Source: Lepidostoma basale
Taxonomy: Eukaryota > Arthropoda > Insecta > Trichoptera > Lepidostomatidae
Length of the DNA stretch: 64,000 bases
NCBI GenBank assembly: GCA_022606425.2
Contig: JAHDVF020001468.1
Span: 2,025,001 to 2,089,000, forward strand
Reading direction: 5' to 3'
The first letter of the stretch is position 1. The number at the start of each line of letters is the position of its first letter. The position numbers and the translations under genes are program-made. The notes below the pieces were generated by a model that did no database searches, was not told the origin of the DNA, and worked only from the letters and a program-made list of their open reading frames with translations. Positions 48,452-60,200 of this stretch are shown here, piece after piece.

Positions 48452-48700
48452 CATTCCATCCTTCTCTTTTCGCCCCCGCGGGAGACGCGGTGTGATGGGT
48501 TGCGAACCTCATCGCCACCAATAGGCATTTCCCGCGCATACTTCGATAGTCCAACAACCACAAAATAAATCTAAAACAAATAATGTAAAATACAATGATA
48601 TAAAATAAAATAACAAAATTAAAATTATATAACACACAATGTTCTTTTAGATGGTGCACATGTTGGACGATCCGGACTTTTATGTGTATTTAATTTATAT
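48452..48700 (-). repeat. SINE-like repeat, copy 4, 5' part
   Basis: It shares with 50971-51290 the block GAGGTTCGCAACCCATCACA and a longer 5' extension up to GTGCACCATCTAAAAGAACA. Its 3' end is missing. The sequence TAGCTGACCCGGCAACG follows at 48708, a string I recognise from many insect repeats. Confidence 0.7.
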
Positions 48701-49049
48701 TGTACTAGCTGACCCGGCAACGCTTCGCTATTGCTATATTAGAGTATATAAATACTCGTACACCCAATATATATTAAAGAAATACAATGAAAGTTCAATA
48801 TCAATTATTTTATTGGATAAAATGACATGTGTATAGGTGTAAGAATGTGTGTATCCTAATTCAGTTCATATCTTTAAAACATTTGTTTAATCTAAGCAAA
48901 CTTGCTGTGAACTTGAATAATACTAATGTGAATTGAACAATTGAAGGCTGGGCATTACCAAGGTGGCAAGTTTGCAAAAAGTCTGAAATGAGTTTTTGAT
49001 GCCAATTGGTCTTAAACATAGCTGTGCAAAAGCGCGTTATGATTTAATA

Positions 49050-49710
49050 ATATAGTGTAGTTCAAACGTTACCCTAAAGATGCCACCCAAAAAAAGTTTA
49101 TATATATCTTTTTCAGCTTTATGTTTAAACCATTAAACGTCCAGTCTTAATTTTTTTCCTCAATATTTTAAGTGAAATTAAAAAAACAAATAAATATACT
49201 ATATCACATTTGCATAAAACATTCATACATATACAATTCATATCCGTTCACTCCTGGGCGTAGGCCTCCTCCATCTGCTTCAATGTCTGTCGATCCTGGG
49301 CAACACGCATCCAATGTCGTCCCTCCATCGAAGTTGAGGACGTCCTGGGTTTCGGGTTGCACTTCATCTACGCATATATCGAGGTGTGGGATCCATCCTC
49401 TGCACACGCGCATTCCATTATCTTCTGGGTTGTCTGCCTCATCTCATGACATCTTTCAGCTTGCAGATTTCACCGTTTCATGTTACCTAGAAATAAAAGG
49501 AAAAATATTAAATTAATATAGTGTAGTTCAAATGTTACCCTAAAGATGCCACCCAAAAAAAAGTTAATATATATCTTTTTCAGCTTAATGTTTAAACCAT
49601 TAAACGTCCAGTCTTAATTTTTTTCCTTAATATTTTAAGTGAAATTAAAAAAACAAATAAATATACTATATCACATTTGCATGAAACATTCATACATATA
49701 CCATTCAAGG
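49050..49710. repeat. Duplicated 190-bp segment around a LINE end
   Basis: About 193 bp at 49050-49242 (TATAGTGTAGTTCAAACGTT ... CATTCATACATATAC) recurs at 49516-49708 with a few differences, a spacing of 466 bp. Between them, at 49245-49410, is a LINE 3' region (CCTGGGCGTAGGCCTCCTCC) also present at 50031 and 50299. This fits a local tandem duplication after a LINE insertion. Confidence 0.8.
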
Positions 49711-50030
49711 TCATAATAATGCTCTTAGAAATACAATGTTTAGAGAAACAAAACTTTGATTTTGATGTCCATTAGATGAAGCTAATAATGCACATTCACT
49801 TAACCAATGACGAAATTTGTAAATTTGTGTGATGTCTGGAAATATACATTGAATCAATTCTCCTTTGGAGTGTGATTCTACAGAAATCAGTTGATAATTT
49901 AAAGCATTCATTCCATACAATGAACTTTCATTGTTGCAGAATTTTACCCATTCCAGAAATATTTAAAATGTTGCATGTAGGTGTTTCAATGTTTTGTATC
50001 ATCATCATCATGAGCCTATATCCGTTCACT

Positions 50031-50564
50031 CCTGGGCGTAGGCCTCCTCCATCTGATTCAATGTCTGTCGATCCTGGGCAAAACGCATCCAATGTCGTCC
50101 CTCCATCGAAGTTGAGGACGTCCTGGGTTTCGGGTTGCAGTTCATCTATCATCAGGGCTGCGAGCGGCATGCCATTTTAGCGCTGCCACTCTTCCGATGA
50201 TGTCCGACACTCCTGTTCTGCCTCTAATAGTGGAATTAAACCAATTAATCCAACCTGTACATACCATTTCAAAATTAGTTCATAAATATAACAATCTTCC
50301 TGGGCGTAGGCCTCCTCCATCTGATTCAATGTCTGTCGATCCTGGGCAAAACGCATCCAATGTCGTCCCTCCATCGAAGTTGAGGACGTCCTGGGTTTCG
50401 GGTTGCAGTTCATCTATCATCAGGGCTGCGAGCGGCATGCCATTTTAGCGCTGCCACTCTTCCGATGATGTCCGACACTCCTGTTCTGCCTCTAATAGTG
50501 GAATTAAACCAATTAATCCAACCTGTACATACCATTTCAAAATTAGTTCATAAATATAACAATC
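50031..50564. repeat. Perfect 268-bp tandem duplication
   Basis: Units 50031-50296 and 50299-50564 appear identical by eye (266 bp plus two bases). Each contains the LINE 3' block CCTGGGCGTAGGCCTCCTCC and ends ATAAATATAACAATC. The lack of differences means it is very recent or an assembly artefact. Confidence 0.9.
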
Positions 50565-50569
50565 GGGTG

Positions 50570-50700
50570 TGGGATCCATACATGCCAGTATCTTGCGTTG
50601 CGTGCCCCATCTCACGACATCTTCCACCTTGGAGATATCGTGGATAGCCGTGTTCCTCACCCTATCTCAAAGAGTCTTTCCTGGTATCATCCTTAGCGTC
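50570..50700 (-). pseudogene. LINE family A C-terminal scrap
   Basis: The minus strand reads AEMPTLRMIPGKTL, stop, DRVRNTAIHDISKVEDVVRW. This is the KTLRDRVRN...EDVVRW block seen at 44420-45545 and 57974-58270. Confidence 0.7.
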
Positions 50701-50970
50701 GGCATCTCTGCAAAAATCAAATAATTATATTAAAATGAGCAGTATATTTAAAAAAAAAACACTCGATCATTGTAAGATTGGCGTGGGAACATCAGAACAT
50801 TTGGAAATGTTATATTAGTGGATTTTTCCAACTGAGGCAGCTAATGCTGTATGTAAGGATATGTTTACCTATCACAGCATAACAGAGAAAAACTAAAACA
50901 GCTGAAGTAAATCGTCTAATCCAAAAGATATTATAGGTTATCGCCCTGCCAGAACAATTTTACATTAAAA

Positions 50971-51290
50971 TAACTAACTAACCATCACGCCGTTTCCCCG
51001 AAAGGGTAGACAGAAAGAATGGACTGCAACATTTTAATCGATGCTGCACTCCATTCTTCTCTTTTCGCCAACGCGAGAGACGTGGTGTGATGGGTTGCGA
51101 ACCTCATCGCCACCAATAGGCATCTCCCGCGCACACTTCAATCATTCAACGTCTACATAATAAATCTAAAACAAATTATACAAAATACAATGATATAAAA
51201 TTAAATAACACATAAAAATAATTTAACACATAATGTTCTTTTAGATGGTGCACTTGTCGTCAGCTGGACGATCCGGACATTTGTGTTTAT
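50971..51290 (-). repeat. SINE-like repeat, copy 5, longest
   Basis: On the minus strand it runs from ATGTCCGGATCGTCCAGCTG through GTGCACCATCTAAAAGAACA and GAGGTTCGCAACCCATCACA to CTACCCTTTCGGGGAAACGG and the tail GGTTAGTTAGTTATT. At about 320 bp it is the fullest copy in the window. Confidence 0.75.
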
Positions 51291-51627
51291 TTAATTTTTA
51301 TTCCACTGTTTTCATTTTAATTAGGCACTTAAAACAATCCAACACCAGCAAAAACTTGAAAATTTGATTGAAGAATTTATTCAAATTGTCATTGGAACAA
51401 ATGAAAATTTATTTTTACACCTGTCAAAATTATTTTTATAAACGAAAAAACTTGTATTATTTTAACATCAGAAGAGTGAAAACGTATTTCGTGTCACAAA
51501 TAACTATCACAAAGTGCGGCAACAATCAAATTGACCAAAACAATTCACTTATACAGGAAATATCTCCAAATTGACAGGAGCACCACATGAATCAAATATT
51601 TTTTTTAAATCAGAACCAGATTCCTTG

Positions 51628-51690
51628 CAGGATTTGCGAATTTATTCGTTGGGTATCCTATCTCTAACGGTTCTCCCCACAATAAAATAA
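51628..51690 (-). repeat. Short LINE A scrap, identical to 52428-52483
   Basis: About 55 bp starting GCAGGATTTGCGAATTTATT and ending CCCCACAATA is identical to part of the LINE A piece inside the hAT element at 52099-53426. The flanks differ. The rest of 51291-52090 is AT-rich with no gene. Confidence 0.7.
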
Positions 51691-52261
51691 CATTATTAAA
51701 ATAGATTATACCAATTCATAGAATTGTTACTTAGAATTTAACGCTTTTCCATGTATTCATAACATAACCTAAAATAATACGTAAGTAAAACGATAGGTAT
51801 GTAATTTCATTTCTATCTATATAAATTCGATAGAATTTAGAACTAAAACTTTGAAATATGTAATGCGGAAATATAATCTGTATTCATTTCAACGGCAAAA
51901 TAGAATAAACTGAAGATATATATGAATTAGAAATATAAATATTTTACTTACGAAACTAACACGCAATTCAAATTTGACATTTCAGAGATAGGGATGGGCA
52001 ATCCGCTCATGAGTCGACTCAAAGATTCGAATCTTTTTGGTGAGCGGGTGAGCGATGATCCATAAAAAAAAGAGCGGCAGCTCAATGATCCGCTAGGTCA
52101 GGGGGGTCGGCAAAATTATTAGCCAAAGAGCCAAATGCGTACTTTACAACGATTTAAAAAAAATTGAGAGCCAAATATGTTTATTGATTTAGATAACCTT
52201 TATTATAATTTTTGCACTTCATTCAATTACGGGTACACTGAATAAAACATTATTTCATACT

Positions 52262-52560
52262 TCTTCCTGTGATGAAGGCGACCAGCCTTCTCTCCATCTC
52301 TTTGGTGGTCATCCTGGTGGTCGACGGCCCTCTGGAGTCTCTTGCATCACGATATTAGGAATTTTTGCTGGATCCATTCTCTCGATGTCTCTGCCTACTC
52401 CATCTCACTATGTCTTCAATGTTGCAGGATTTGCGAATTTATTCGTTGGGTATCCTATCTCTAACGGTTCTCCCCACAATAGGTCGCAGTCTGGTTCTGA
52501 CAGTGTCTGTTCTTGCTTTGATTCCGTATGTTATTATGGACCTGATGCATGTTTGTTTGT
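52262..52560 (-). pseudogene. LINE family A piece inside the hAT element
   Basis: It closely resembles 27140-27490: shared GACCAGCCTTCTCTCCATCT, GGTCGACGGCCCTCTGGAGT, TTGCGAATTT and TCTCCCCACAATAGGTCGCA blocks. A segment of the 27-kb copy is missing here. hAT coding sequence resumes directly after it at 52560. Confidence 0.8.
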
Positions 52561-52784
52561 TGTTATTCTTAATTTTAGGCACAATTCCATGTTCTCATCA
52601 ATAAGACGACTTCGTAGTTTACTCTTGTAAAAATTCATGCTTGAATAAAATTGTCCGCATGAATATGTAGAAGCGAAAAGCGAAAGATCAGCAAGAGTCA
52701 GTAATACTATTTCAGGCGTTGAAGATGATGACTAAAAATCTTTGAATTGGCGATGATGATTAAGAGTTTTAGCTAAACCGGAAT

Positions 52785-53320
52785 TCATCATCATCATCAG
52801 CCGTCTGTCATCCACTGCTGAATGTAGGCCTCTCCCAAAGCCCTCCACCGCCCCCTATCCATTGCCGCTCCCATCCATCCATGTCCAGCCCACCGCCACT
52901 TCAGCCCGCCTATCCGTAGAGCCACCTCAGTCACCTTGGTTTGTTGTCGAATAAATTCGTTTCTAAATCTATCCCTCAAGGTTATTCCAAGCATGGCTCT
53001 TTCCATGGCGCGCTGGGCAACCTTGAATCTGTAGACTAGACCCTTTTGTCAATGTCCACGTCTCGGCTCCGTATGTTATGACTGGCAAAACGCACTGGTT
53101 GAAGACTTTAGTCTTGAGGCATTGTGGTATTTTGGAAGTGAAAACATGACGTAATTTCCCAAAGGCTGCCCAACCCAACTGAATTCTTCGGTTGGCTTCT
53201 TTCTCGAAGTTGTTTCGTCCTAATTGTATGATTTGGCCAAGATATGGGTATTCTTGTACCACTTCGAGAGCCGACCCATCGACCGGAATTGATAATCGTA
53301 ATCACCAATTCCATAACTTT
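52785..53320 (-). pseudogene. RTE-like LINE 3' end inside the hAT element
   Basis: The minus strand reads VQEYPYLGQIIQLGRNNFEK, RRIQLGWAAFGKLRHVF, LPVITYGAETWTLTKGS, ERAMLGITLRDRFRNEFIRQ, LKWRWAGH and EAYIQQW. It ends in an ATGATGATGATG tail (52799-52787). Only a frame break near 53030 separates the two open parts, so it is a fairly young 5'-truncated copy. Confidence 0.9.
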
Positions 53321-53426
53321 ACAATTTTCTTCTGGAAATGTCTGCGGACAGAGCGTTCTTGATGAATGATGCGATGGTAAGCAAGTATCTCGCGAAATAT
53401 TTTTCTTTCAACAAACCCGACCTCTG

Positions 53427-53925
53427 CGCTAGGTGAATCATATATTATTGCAAAAGAGTCGACGAACGGTTCCGCTCAGTAAAGTGAGCCGATTCTTCTT
53501 GATAATTATCGAGCGGCTCCGGAGCCGCATTTTGCCGACCTCTGCGCTCGGTGAATCGTATATTATTGCAAAAGAGTCGACTATTTTTAGTGATCTCTTT
53601 AAGGGATCTGAGCTGAATGGTTCCGCTCAGTAAAGTGAACCGATTCTTCTTGATAATTATCGAGTCGTTTGTCAAAAAAGTTGTTTGTCGTTGTGAATTT
53701 TTTTTTTAGCTCATCGACAAAAAATTTATCCTGGTGAATTTTTTTTTTTTACCGGAATCAACTTTTTTGGTCGAGGAGCAAAAAAAAAAGATCACTAAAA
53801 TAATTTCAAACTTTGAACGACTCAAAATGGTGAACCGTGGATCGTTAAAAAGAGTCGGCTCACTTTGCTGAGCGGAACCGTTCAGATCAGATCCCTGAGA
53901 TGAGTCGTTTTGCCCATCCCTATAC
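53427..53925. repeat. Duplicated host repeat with a second hAT end
   Basis: The unit GAATCATATATTATTGCAAA ... CCGATTCTTCTTGATAATTA occurs at 53435-53508 and 53545-53664. Between them is an isolated hAT right end (GAGCCGCATTTTGCCGACCT then CTG, 53515-53537), the exact complement of the left-end type at 11893. An inverted relative lies at 53840-53925, ending TTGCCCATCCCTAT, the complement of ATAGGGATGGGCAA at 51988. Confidence 0.7.
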
Positions 53926-54255
53926 GTGCGTATATTTTTCAGTTCAAAGGAGCGACTAATTTCATATCTGACCACGCAAAGAGTCAAAAAAGCCACTAAT
54001 TTGCATCTTATCACGCCAAGCGAATATAGACTCTAAAGATCGATACTCAGGTGATACGAACATGAAGGTCTATACTCGCTCGCACTACGAAAATTTATAA
54101 ATTTACAAAGTTAATTAGAGCTCGATTAATAACAAAAATATGCCTATGCCCACCTATGTCTATCTATTAAGGAAGTGTATAACTTGGAAAATGATCAGCT
54201 CAGGAATAACCTCAGAAATAGTCCACACACACAACCAAAACTGCCTTTTATTTAT

Positions 54256-54591
<336 letters not shown>

Positions 54592-54922
54592 AAATTCAGT
54601 CGGATTATCAATGCATCTGAGGCATGCAAGGAATATATTCCAGGTGCACGAACATGCCACCATGAAAGCCCGATACCCGAAATTTATGCGGGAGTTAAGC
54701 TTTAGGTCAACTTATTTGCTTATTGTTAAGGATTGCCTGGTTCAAGCGTTGATTACCTGGAATTAGGGCAGTCGGAAATTCATAGATCAGAGATCGAGGC
54801 CGTTGCCATCCCGTTGAGCATAGTTGATACAGGATTCTTTCGGAACATTTAACCTAGTGAAGATATTTTTATACAGGGAGTTGTCTGCTTACAACGCTAA
54901 ATGTGGCCCACTCAGTGCAGGC

Positions 54923-55171
54923 CAGTGGCGGTACTCCCATAGAAGCCCAGAAGCCCGGCTTGCGTAAGAAATTTTGAATCAAAACCCCCAAATCTAAGTA
55001 ATCGTGCCCCCGCATAAACCAACAACCCACCAAATCACCTTCCAACAATGTCCCCATCAGACGTAAGAGGAATAGCCACTAGAGCTGAACTTCTGTAAGC
55101 CAGAAGAGGTTTTGATCAAAAATTTCTTACGCAAGTCGGGCTTCTGGGCTTCTATGCGAGTACCGCTACTG
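54923..55171 (-). mobile_element. hAT-type miniature element (249 bp), copy 2
   Basis: It has the same ends as 38188-38436 (CAGTGGCGGTACTCCCATAG and its complement, with small changes) and an exact 8-bp duplication GTGCAGGC at 54915-54922 and 55172-55179. The interior matches copy 1 in reverse orientation. Confidence 0.93.
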
Positions 55172-55302
55172 GTGCAGGCATGCTGCATATATTGTGTTGT
55201 ATCATCATGGTCAATATTAGCTGCGGCTTCATATATGTTCGAAATTATTTCACGACTAACGACCAACTTACGACCTGTTAATCGGAACCGGTTGTGGTTG
55301 TA

Positions 55303-56622
55303 CGAGGTCTGTTCAAAAAGTATCGCGAATTTTATATTTTTTCAAAAAGTATTTATTTATTCATGAATATCTATTTTGTCCCCTTCAAAGTAATTCCCCT
55401 CGGATATAATACATTTATGCCAACGTTTTTTCCAATCCTCGAAGCACTTAAAAAATCATTTTTTGTGATCTTGTTCAGCTCCTCCTTCGATGCCGTCTTT
55501 ATCTCCTCAATCGTGGCGTAGCGTCGTCCTTTAATGGGCCTCTTCAGTTTTGGAAACAGGAAAAGTCACAGGGGGCCAGGTCTGGGGAATACGGTGGCTG
55601 CGGCACCATTACTGTGTTGTTTTTGGCCAAATATTCACGCACAAGCAACGATGTGTGAGCAGGGGCGTTATCATGGTGCAAAAGCCAGTTTTTGTTCTTC
55701 CACAAATCCGGGCGTTTCTGGCGGATTGCTTCGCGCAAATTGCGCATAACTTGCAGGTAATATTCCTTATTGACCGTACTACCCTGTGGCAAGAACTCAT
55801 GATGCACCACGCCCCTGCAATCGAAGAAAACTGTGAGCAAAACCTTCACGTTCGACCGAACTTGGCGCGCTTTTTTTGGTCTTGGCTCATGCGGCAGCTT
55901 CCATTGGGATGATTGAGCTTTGGTTTCCACGTCATAACCATAAACCCATGATTTGTCACCAGTTATGACCCTCTGGAGCACATTTGGGTCGTCACAGACC
56001 GAGTCCAACATCTCCTGAGCAATGTTAACGCGATGTTGTTTTTGGTCGAAATTGAGCAATTTTGGCACGAATTTCGCGGCGACCCGACTCATGCCCAAAT
56101 CATTGGTTAAAATCGAATGGCACGAGCCAATCGATATGTTTAGGTCCTCAGCAACTTCTCTAACGGTGATTCGACGATTGGCTAATACTATTTTCTTCAC
56201 TTTATCAATGTTTTCGTCTGTTGTTGACGTGCTCGGGCGTCCGGCACGCTCTTCGTCGTTCATATCTTCTCGGCCCTCTGAGAACATTTTGTACCACCGA
56301 TAAACGTTTCTTTGGTCCAAGGTAGCTTCACCATATGCCACAGTCAACATTCGAAATGCGTCCGCGCACTTTATTTTGTTTTTCACACAAAATTTGATAC
56401 AGATTCTTTGATCCATTTTTTGGAATAGGCAAAAATCGAAGACGAGCCAAAACACATCCAAGCAAAACAGCTGTCAAAAATTAACTAAACATTCAAAATG
56501 GCCGACCTTGTCAGCATAAGTAAGGGACATGAGTACCAACATAACGCTACAAAAAAATCAAAAATCAAATATACGTAGCCAGCGGAAATTCAAAATTCGT
56601 GATACTTTTTGAACAGACCTCG
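55303..56622 (-). mobile_element. Mariner (DD34D), copy 2, both ends present
   Basis: A 1320-bp element between TA dinucleotides (55301-55302 and 56623-56624). Both 28-bp terminal repeats (CGAGGTCTGTTCAAAAAGTA) are present. The transposase frame (56461 or the better start MDQRICIK at 56416, minus) is open for about 290-305 residues. It includes the helix-turn-helix region, GDKSW (usual GDESW, so one base change), HHDNAPAH and SPDLAPCDF, all three Asp kept with DD34D spacing. A one-base loss near 55562 shifts the frame just after the third Asp, and a short T-run near 55458 shifts it again, so the C-terminal tail is lost. Probably inactive, but the ends could still be mobilised. Confidence 0.95.
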
Positions 56623-56689
56623 TAAGTCGACGTCTACTTGTATGAGCACATTTTAACTCCTACTGGCGCAGCGCATTAAAGCAGCCTGT

Positions 56690-57110
56690 ATTTTATATTG
56701 GGTTGAGCTGGGCAGCTTTCGGCAAACTAAAACACGTCTTTGAAAACAAAGAAACTCCAATATGTCTAAAGAGAAAAGTCTATGATTCATGCATATCTCC
56801 GAGATAAAATCAGAAATGAGGAGATTAGACGCCAAACAAAAATAACGGACATCATGGAACGACTAGCGAGACTGAAGTGGCAATGGGTGGGTCATGTGGC
56901 GAGACAAAGTGACGATAGATGGACCCAGAAAATAATAAGGTGGAGACCATGGGAAAATAGGAGAAGCGTCGGCAGGCCGCAAAAAAGGTAGGCCGACGAC
57001 ATTGCTACCGTGGAGGGGGGAAATGTGGCTGCAGCTGGCAGAAAATAGAGACGAATGGAAAGGAAGGGAAGAGGCCTATGTCCAGCAGTGGACCGATGAA
57101 GTATTTTATA
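56690..57110 (+). pseudogene. RTE-like LINE, C-terminal remnant
   Basis: The plus strand reads LSWAAFGKLKHVFENKETPI, CLKRKVYDSCI; after a deletion LRDKIRNEEIRRQTKITDIM, LKWQWVGHVARQSDDRWTQK, and RSVGRPQKR. It ends near CCAGCAGTGGACCGATGAAG. It lies about 100 bp before the first visible acyl-CoA oxidase exon. Confidence 0.82.
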
Positions 57111-57211
57111 TGTAAAAATTGAGAGTAACTGAAACTATTCTCTAAGAACTAAACTCTGAATTCCGACGATGAAAGTTTTTAAGAGGTTGAACTAAAATGA
57201 AATGTTTCCAG

Positions 57212-60200
57212 GTAAAACGTGCACAGCTTCGTTGGTATTTGCACAGCTGTACACGCCGGACGGGAGCTGCCATGGGCTGCATGGGTTCGTGGTTCACGTG
57301 CGCGATCCTAACACGATGCTACCTTATCCCGGTGTGATCGTGGGAGACATCGGAGAAAAGGCCGGCCTCAACGGGCTAGACAACGGGTAAATTTTTAAAA
57401 TTTTAAACGACCGTTACTTTAACTCAGATATTCAATCAAGCAATCCCTCCATCTCTTCGGAGGGATTCCTGGTAGCCTTTGATACTGGGGTTTTCATTTT
57501 TGTCTTCTTTTTCTTCTTAGTGTAGGCCTTGTGGCCTGTTTCTTAACCTTTTGCACTCTGGCCATTTTTTCTCAGGACTGACCAGCTACTCTGAGTTTTT
57601 TTTCGTATTTATAAAATAAAAAAATAGTTAAACGAGTGATAAACTTCCACGTGCTTGGATTTAGTACACGATTTAATGGAAAAAAAACTTATATTTTTAA
57701 TTAAAAATAATAAAATTGTTATGCTATTTTTGGGACACTCTGTTCGATAATTCGTATGACCATTACATTTTTGGTAAATTTCTCAAAATATGCTTGCTAA
57801 ATCACACGTAAAGTAACATAAAATAATTCGTGACTCTTCAATATATTTTATTTTGATAATTTATTATATTGCATATCAATAATTGTGTATTTTATGGGTA
57901 TTATATACTAATATTTAGATGTAAATTCTTGAAGAAGTTGCTTTCTAATAATCTTGTACAGCGTAGTAACAGATTAACGCCTTCGTCTAAAAGGGTGTCT
58001 CATTGATGGTCTGCCCGAAGGTCGTCTACCTTGGAGTTGTCTGGATGGATCCATTATCCTCACGTGTGCATACCGGTATCTTATCCTTCCCCACCTAACG
58101 ACATCCTCAACCTCGCATATCTCCCTTATCTTTAAGTTTCTTTTTCTATCTCGTAGTGGCTTGACAGATATGTTTCTGAGCGTCTTCGATTCTGACACTC
58201 TGTAGGCGCTAATTTTTGTGATTGCGATACCCTGCACTCGATCCCTTATGTCATCACGGGTCGCACACAAGTCTTATGAATTCTCACTTTGCTGCTGATC
58301 TTCATTTTTGTACATTTTTTCAATTCTTGTATCATTCGTGCGTTCCACATGATCCCTCAAAAAACGACTTCCGCTTCTTCCCCACCTCACTATGTCTTCA
58401 ACAACATATACCGACCATATCGTCTCATCTCTAATCAGATTAATAATATTCTCATTATTTCAATTTGTTCAATATTTATTTGCAGTTTTATAATGTTTCA
58501 AAAATACCGCGTCCCACGGGAGAGTCTTCTGAATCGCTTTGGGGATGTAACTCCCGAAGGACAGTACCAGGGGTCGTTCAACAAGCCGGGAGAGATATTG
58601 GGAGCCGTCCTTCAGAACCTGACCCTAGCTCGTGTCGGCATTATTAATAACAGCGCGAACGTATTAGCTAATAGCACAACCATAGCTCTGCGATACGCGG
58701 CACAGCGTAAGCAGTTCGGGGAACCCGGAAAAGAAGAGATGCCCATACTAGAATACGAACTTCACGTGAGTCTTTGCATGGATACATATTTTTTTTATTA
58801 CGTAATCTCAGTTGATGTGATCAGATTATTTCAAAATGTTTCAGCAATGGAGGTTGTTCCCAAACCTTGCTGCAGCCGCTGTTTTAAAAATATTTACGAA
58901 GATATTATCAAGGATTTATTTGGATATCACAGAAAAATTATTTACGGGGCAAGAGATTGATAACATGGTGAGTATTCCGAATATTTTTTCATCGTTGCTT
59001 GTGGGGTAAAAAAAGTTTAATGGAAGATGGCATATAGTATTCCTTCCTGTCTTATCCTTATGAATAGAAGTGAAGCATAGAATTGGGAAAAGAAGGATGT
59101 ACCTAAGTTATAATGCAGTAGAAATGAGATATCTTAGACGAATGTTTGGAAAATCTGTAAATGATTAAGTGTCAAATACAAATATCACTTTGAAACTAGC
59201 TATGCAGTAGAAATGAGATATCTTAGACGAATGTTTGGAAAATCTGTAAATGATTAAGTGTCAAATACAAATATCACTTTGAAACTAGCTATGCAGTAGA
59301 AATGAGATATCTTAGACGAATGTTTGGAAAATCTGTAAATGATTAAGTGTCAAATACAAATATCACTTTGAAACTAGCTTCACATTGACACGTAGATGAA
59401 GATTTTAATAATCGTTGGGAATAAATTATATTTTTCTATCGTCGATTTGATTACTTTCATACAAAGCATGAAACTGGTAAAGTAATGATGAAAGTAGAGT
59501 AAATACAGAAGAAATGGGATCTCTTAGACGAATTTATAAAAAAAACTGTGAATGAAGAGTGTCGAATGAAAATATAAGAAGAGAATGCAGTGCGAATGAA
59601 AGAAGTGTAAACAAAATAATGAAAAGGTCATTATAATAGTTTGTTCACAAGGAAATGTTGAATGAAGAAACAATGGTGAAGGAAGTATATGTTAACGGAA
59701 TAAAAAATAGAGGAAGACCGAGAAAAACGTAGCACGATCAAATAAATCAAATAAATAAATGTCGGCCACGTGTGGAGTCGGAGAAATCGACGTGCATACA
59801 TGACACAAAGAATGTGACCTTCCGTTATTTCTGCCTACACTTTCAGAGAGCCGGCTTTATAGTAAGTTAGTAATTTTACAGGAAGTTTTATAATATTTTA
59901 AAACATTTGAATTTGTGGAATTAACTTGTAGAAACATATAGAATAATACTAATACCAAATTTAGTTAAATAAAAATATGTACATCCATTAGCTTGTCTAA
60001 ATTTGCCAATCATTTATACTACTAGATTAACAAAGACAAACAGCATATTTAAAAAAATTATGATATAATTGAAATTCCTAAACTAGTCTTGAACATATAA
60101 ATATAAAATATAATTATCATTAACCAAGAATAATTGTAATTAAATCAAGTTATTAGTTTCGTAATCGTGGATTTTACAAAGTTAAGAAAGGTTTTTTTAA

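Larger units (their letters stand above)
52099..53426 (-). mobile_element. hAT transposon remnant, LINE pieces inside
   Basis: The ends CAGGGGGGTCGGCAAAATT and ...CCCGACCTCTG are flanked by exact 8-bp copies CGCTAGGT (52091-52098 and 53427-53434). The minus strand at about 52735-52555 encodes a hAT transposase C-terminus: LLTLADLSLFASTYSCGQFY, SSMNFYKSKLRSRLIDENME, LCLKLRITTN. This matches the dimerisation region (MNFxKSKxRSxLTDExL). Two LINE fragments interrupt it (52262-52560 and 52785-53320). It is the same family as 11893-13218. The rest of the transposase is gone. It landed inside another repeat whose halves are 51990-52090 and 53427 onward. Confidence 0.88.

Noticed and set aside
50031..50564. 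CRISPR-like or regulatory array
   Set aside because: There are only two long identical units with LINE sequence and no spacers; this is a eukaryotic tandem duplication.
51988..53925. One large element bounded by ATAGGGATGGGCAA and its complement
   Set aside because: The inverted ends are present but the flanking bases do not form a target duplication; two separate members of one repeat family are equally likely.
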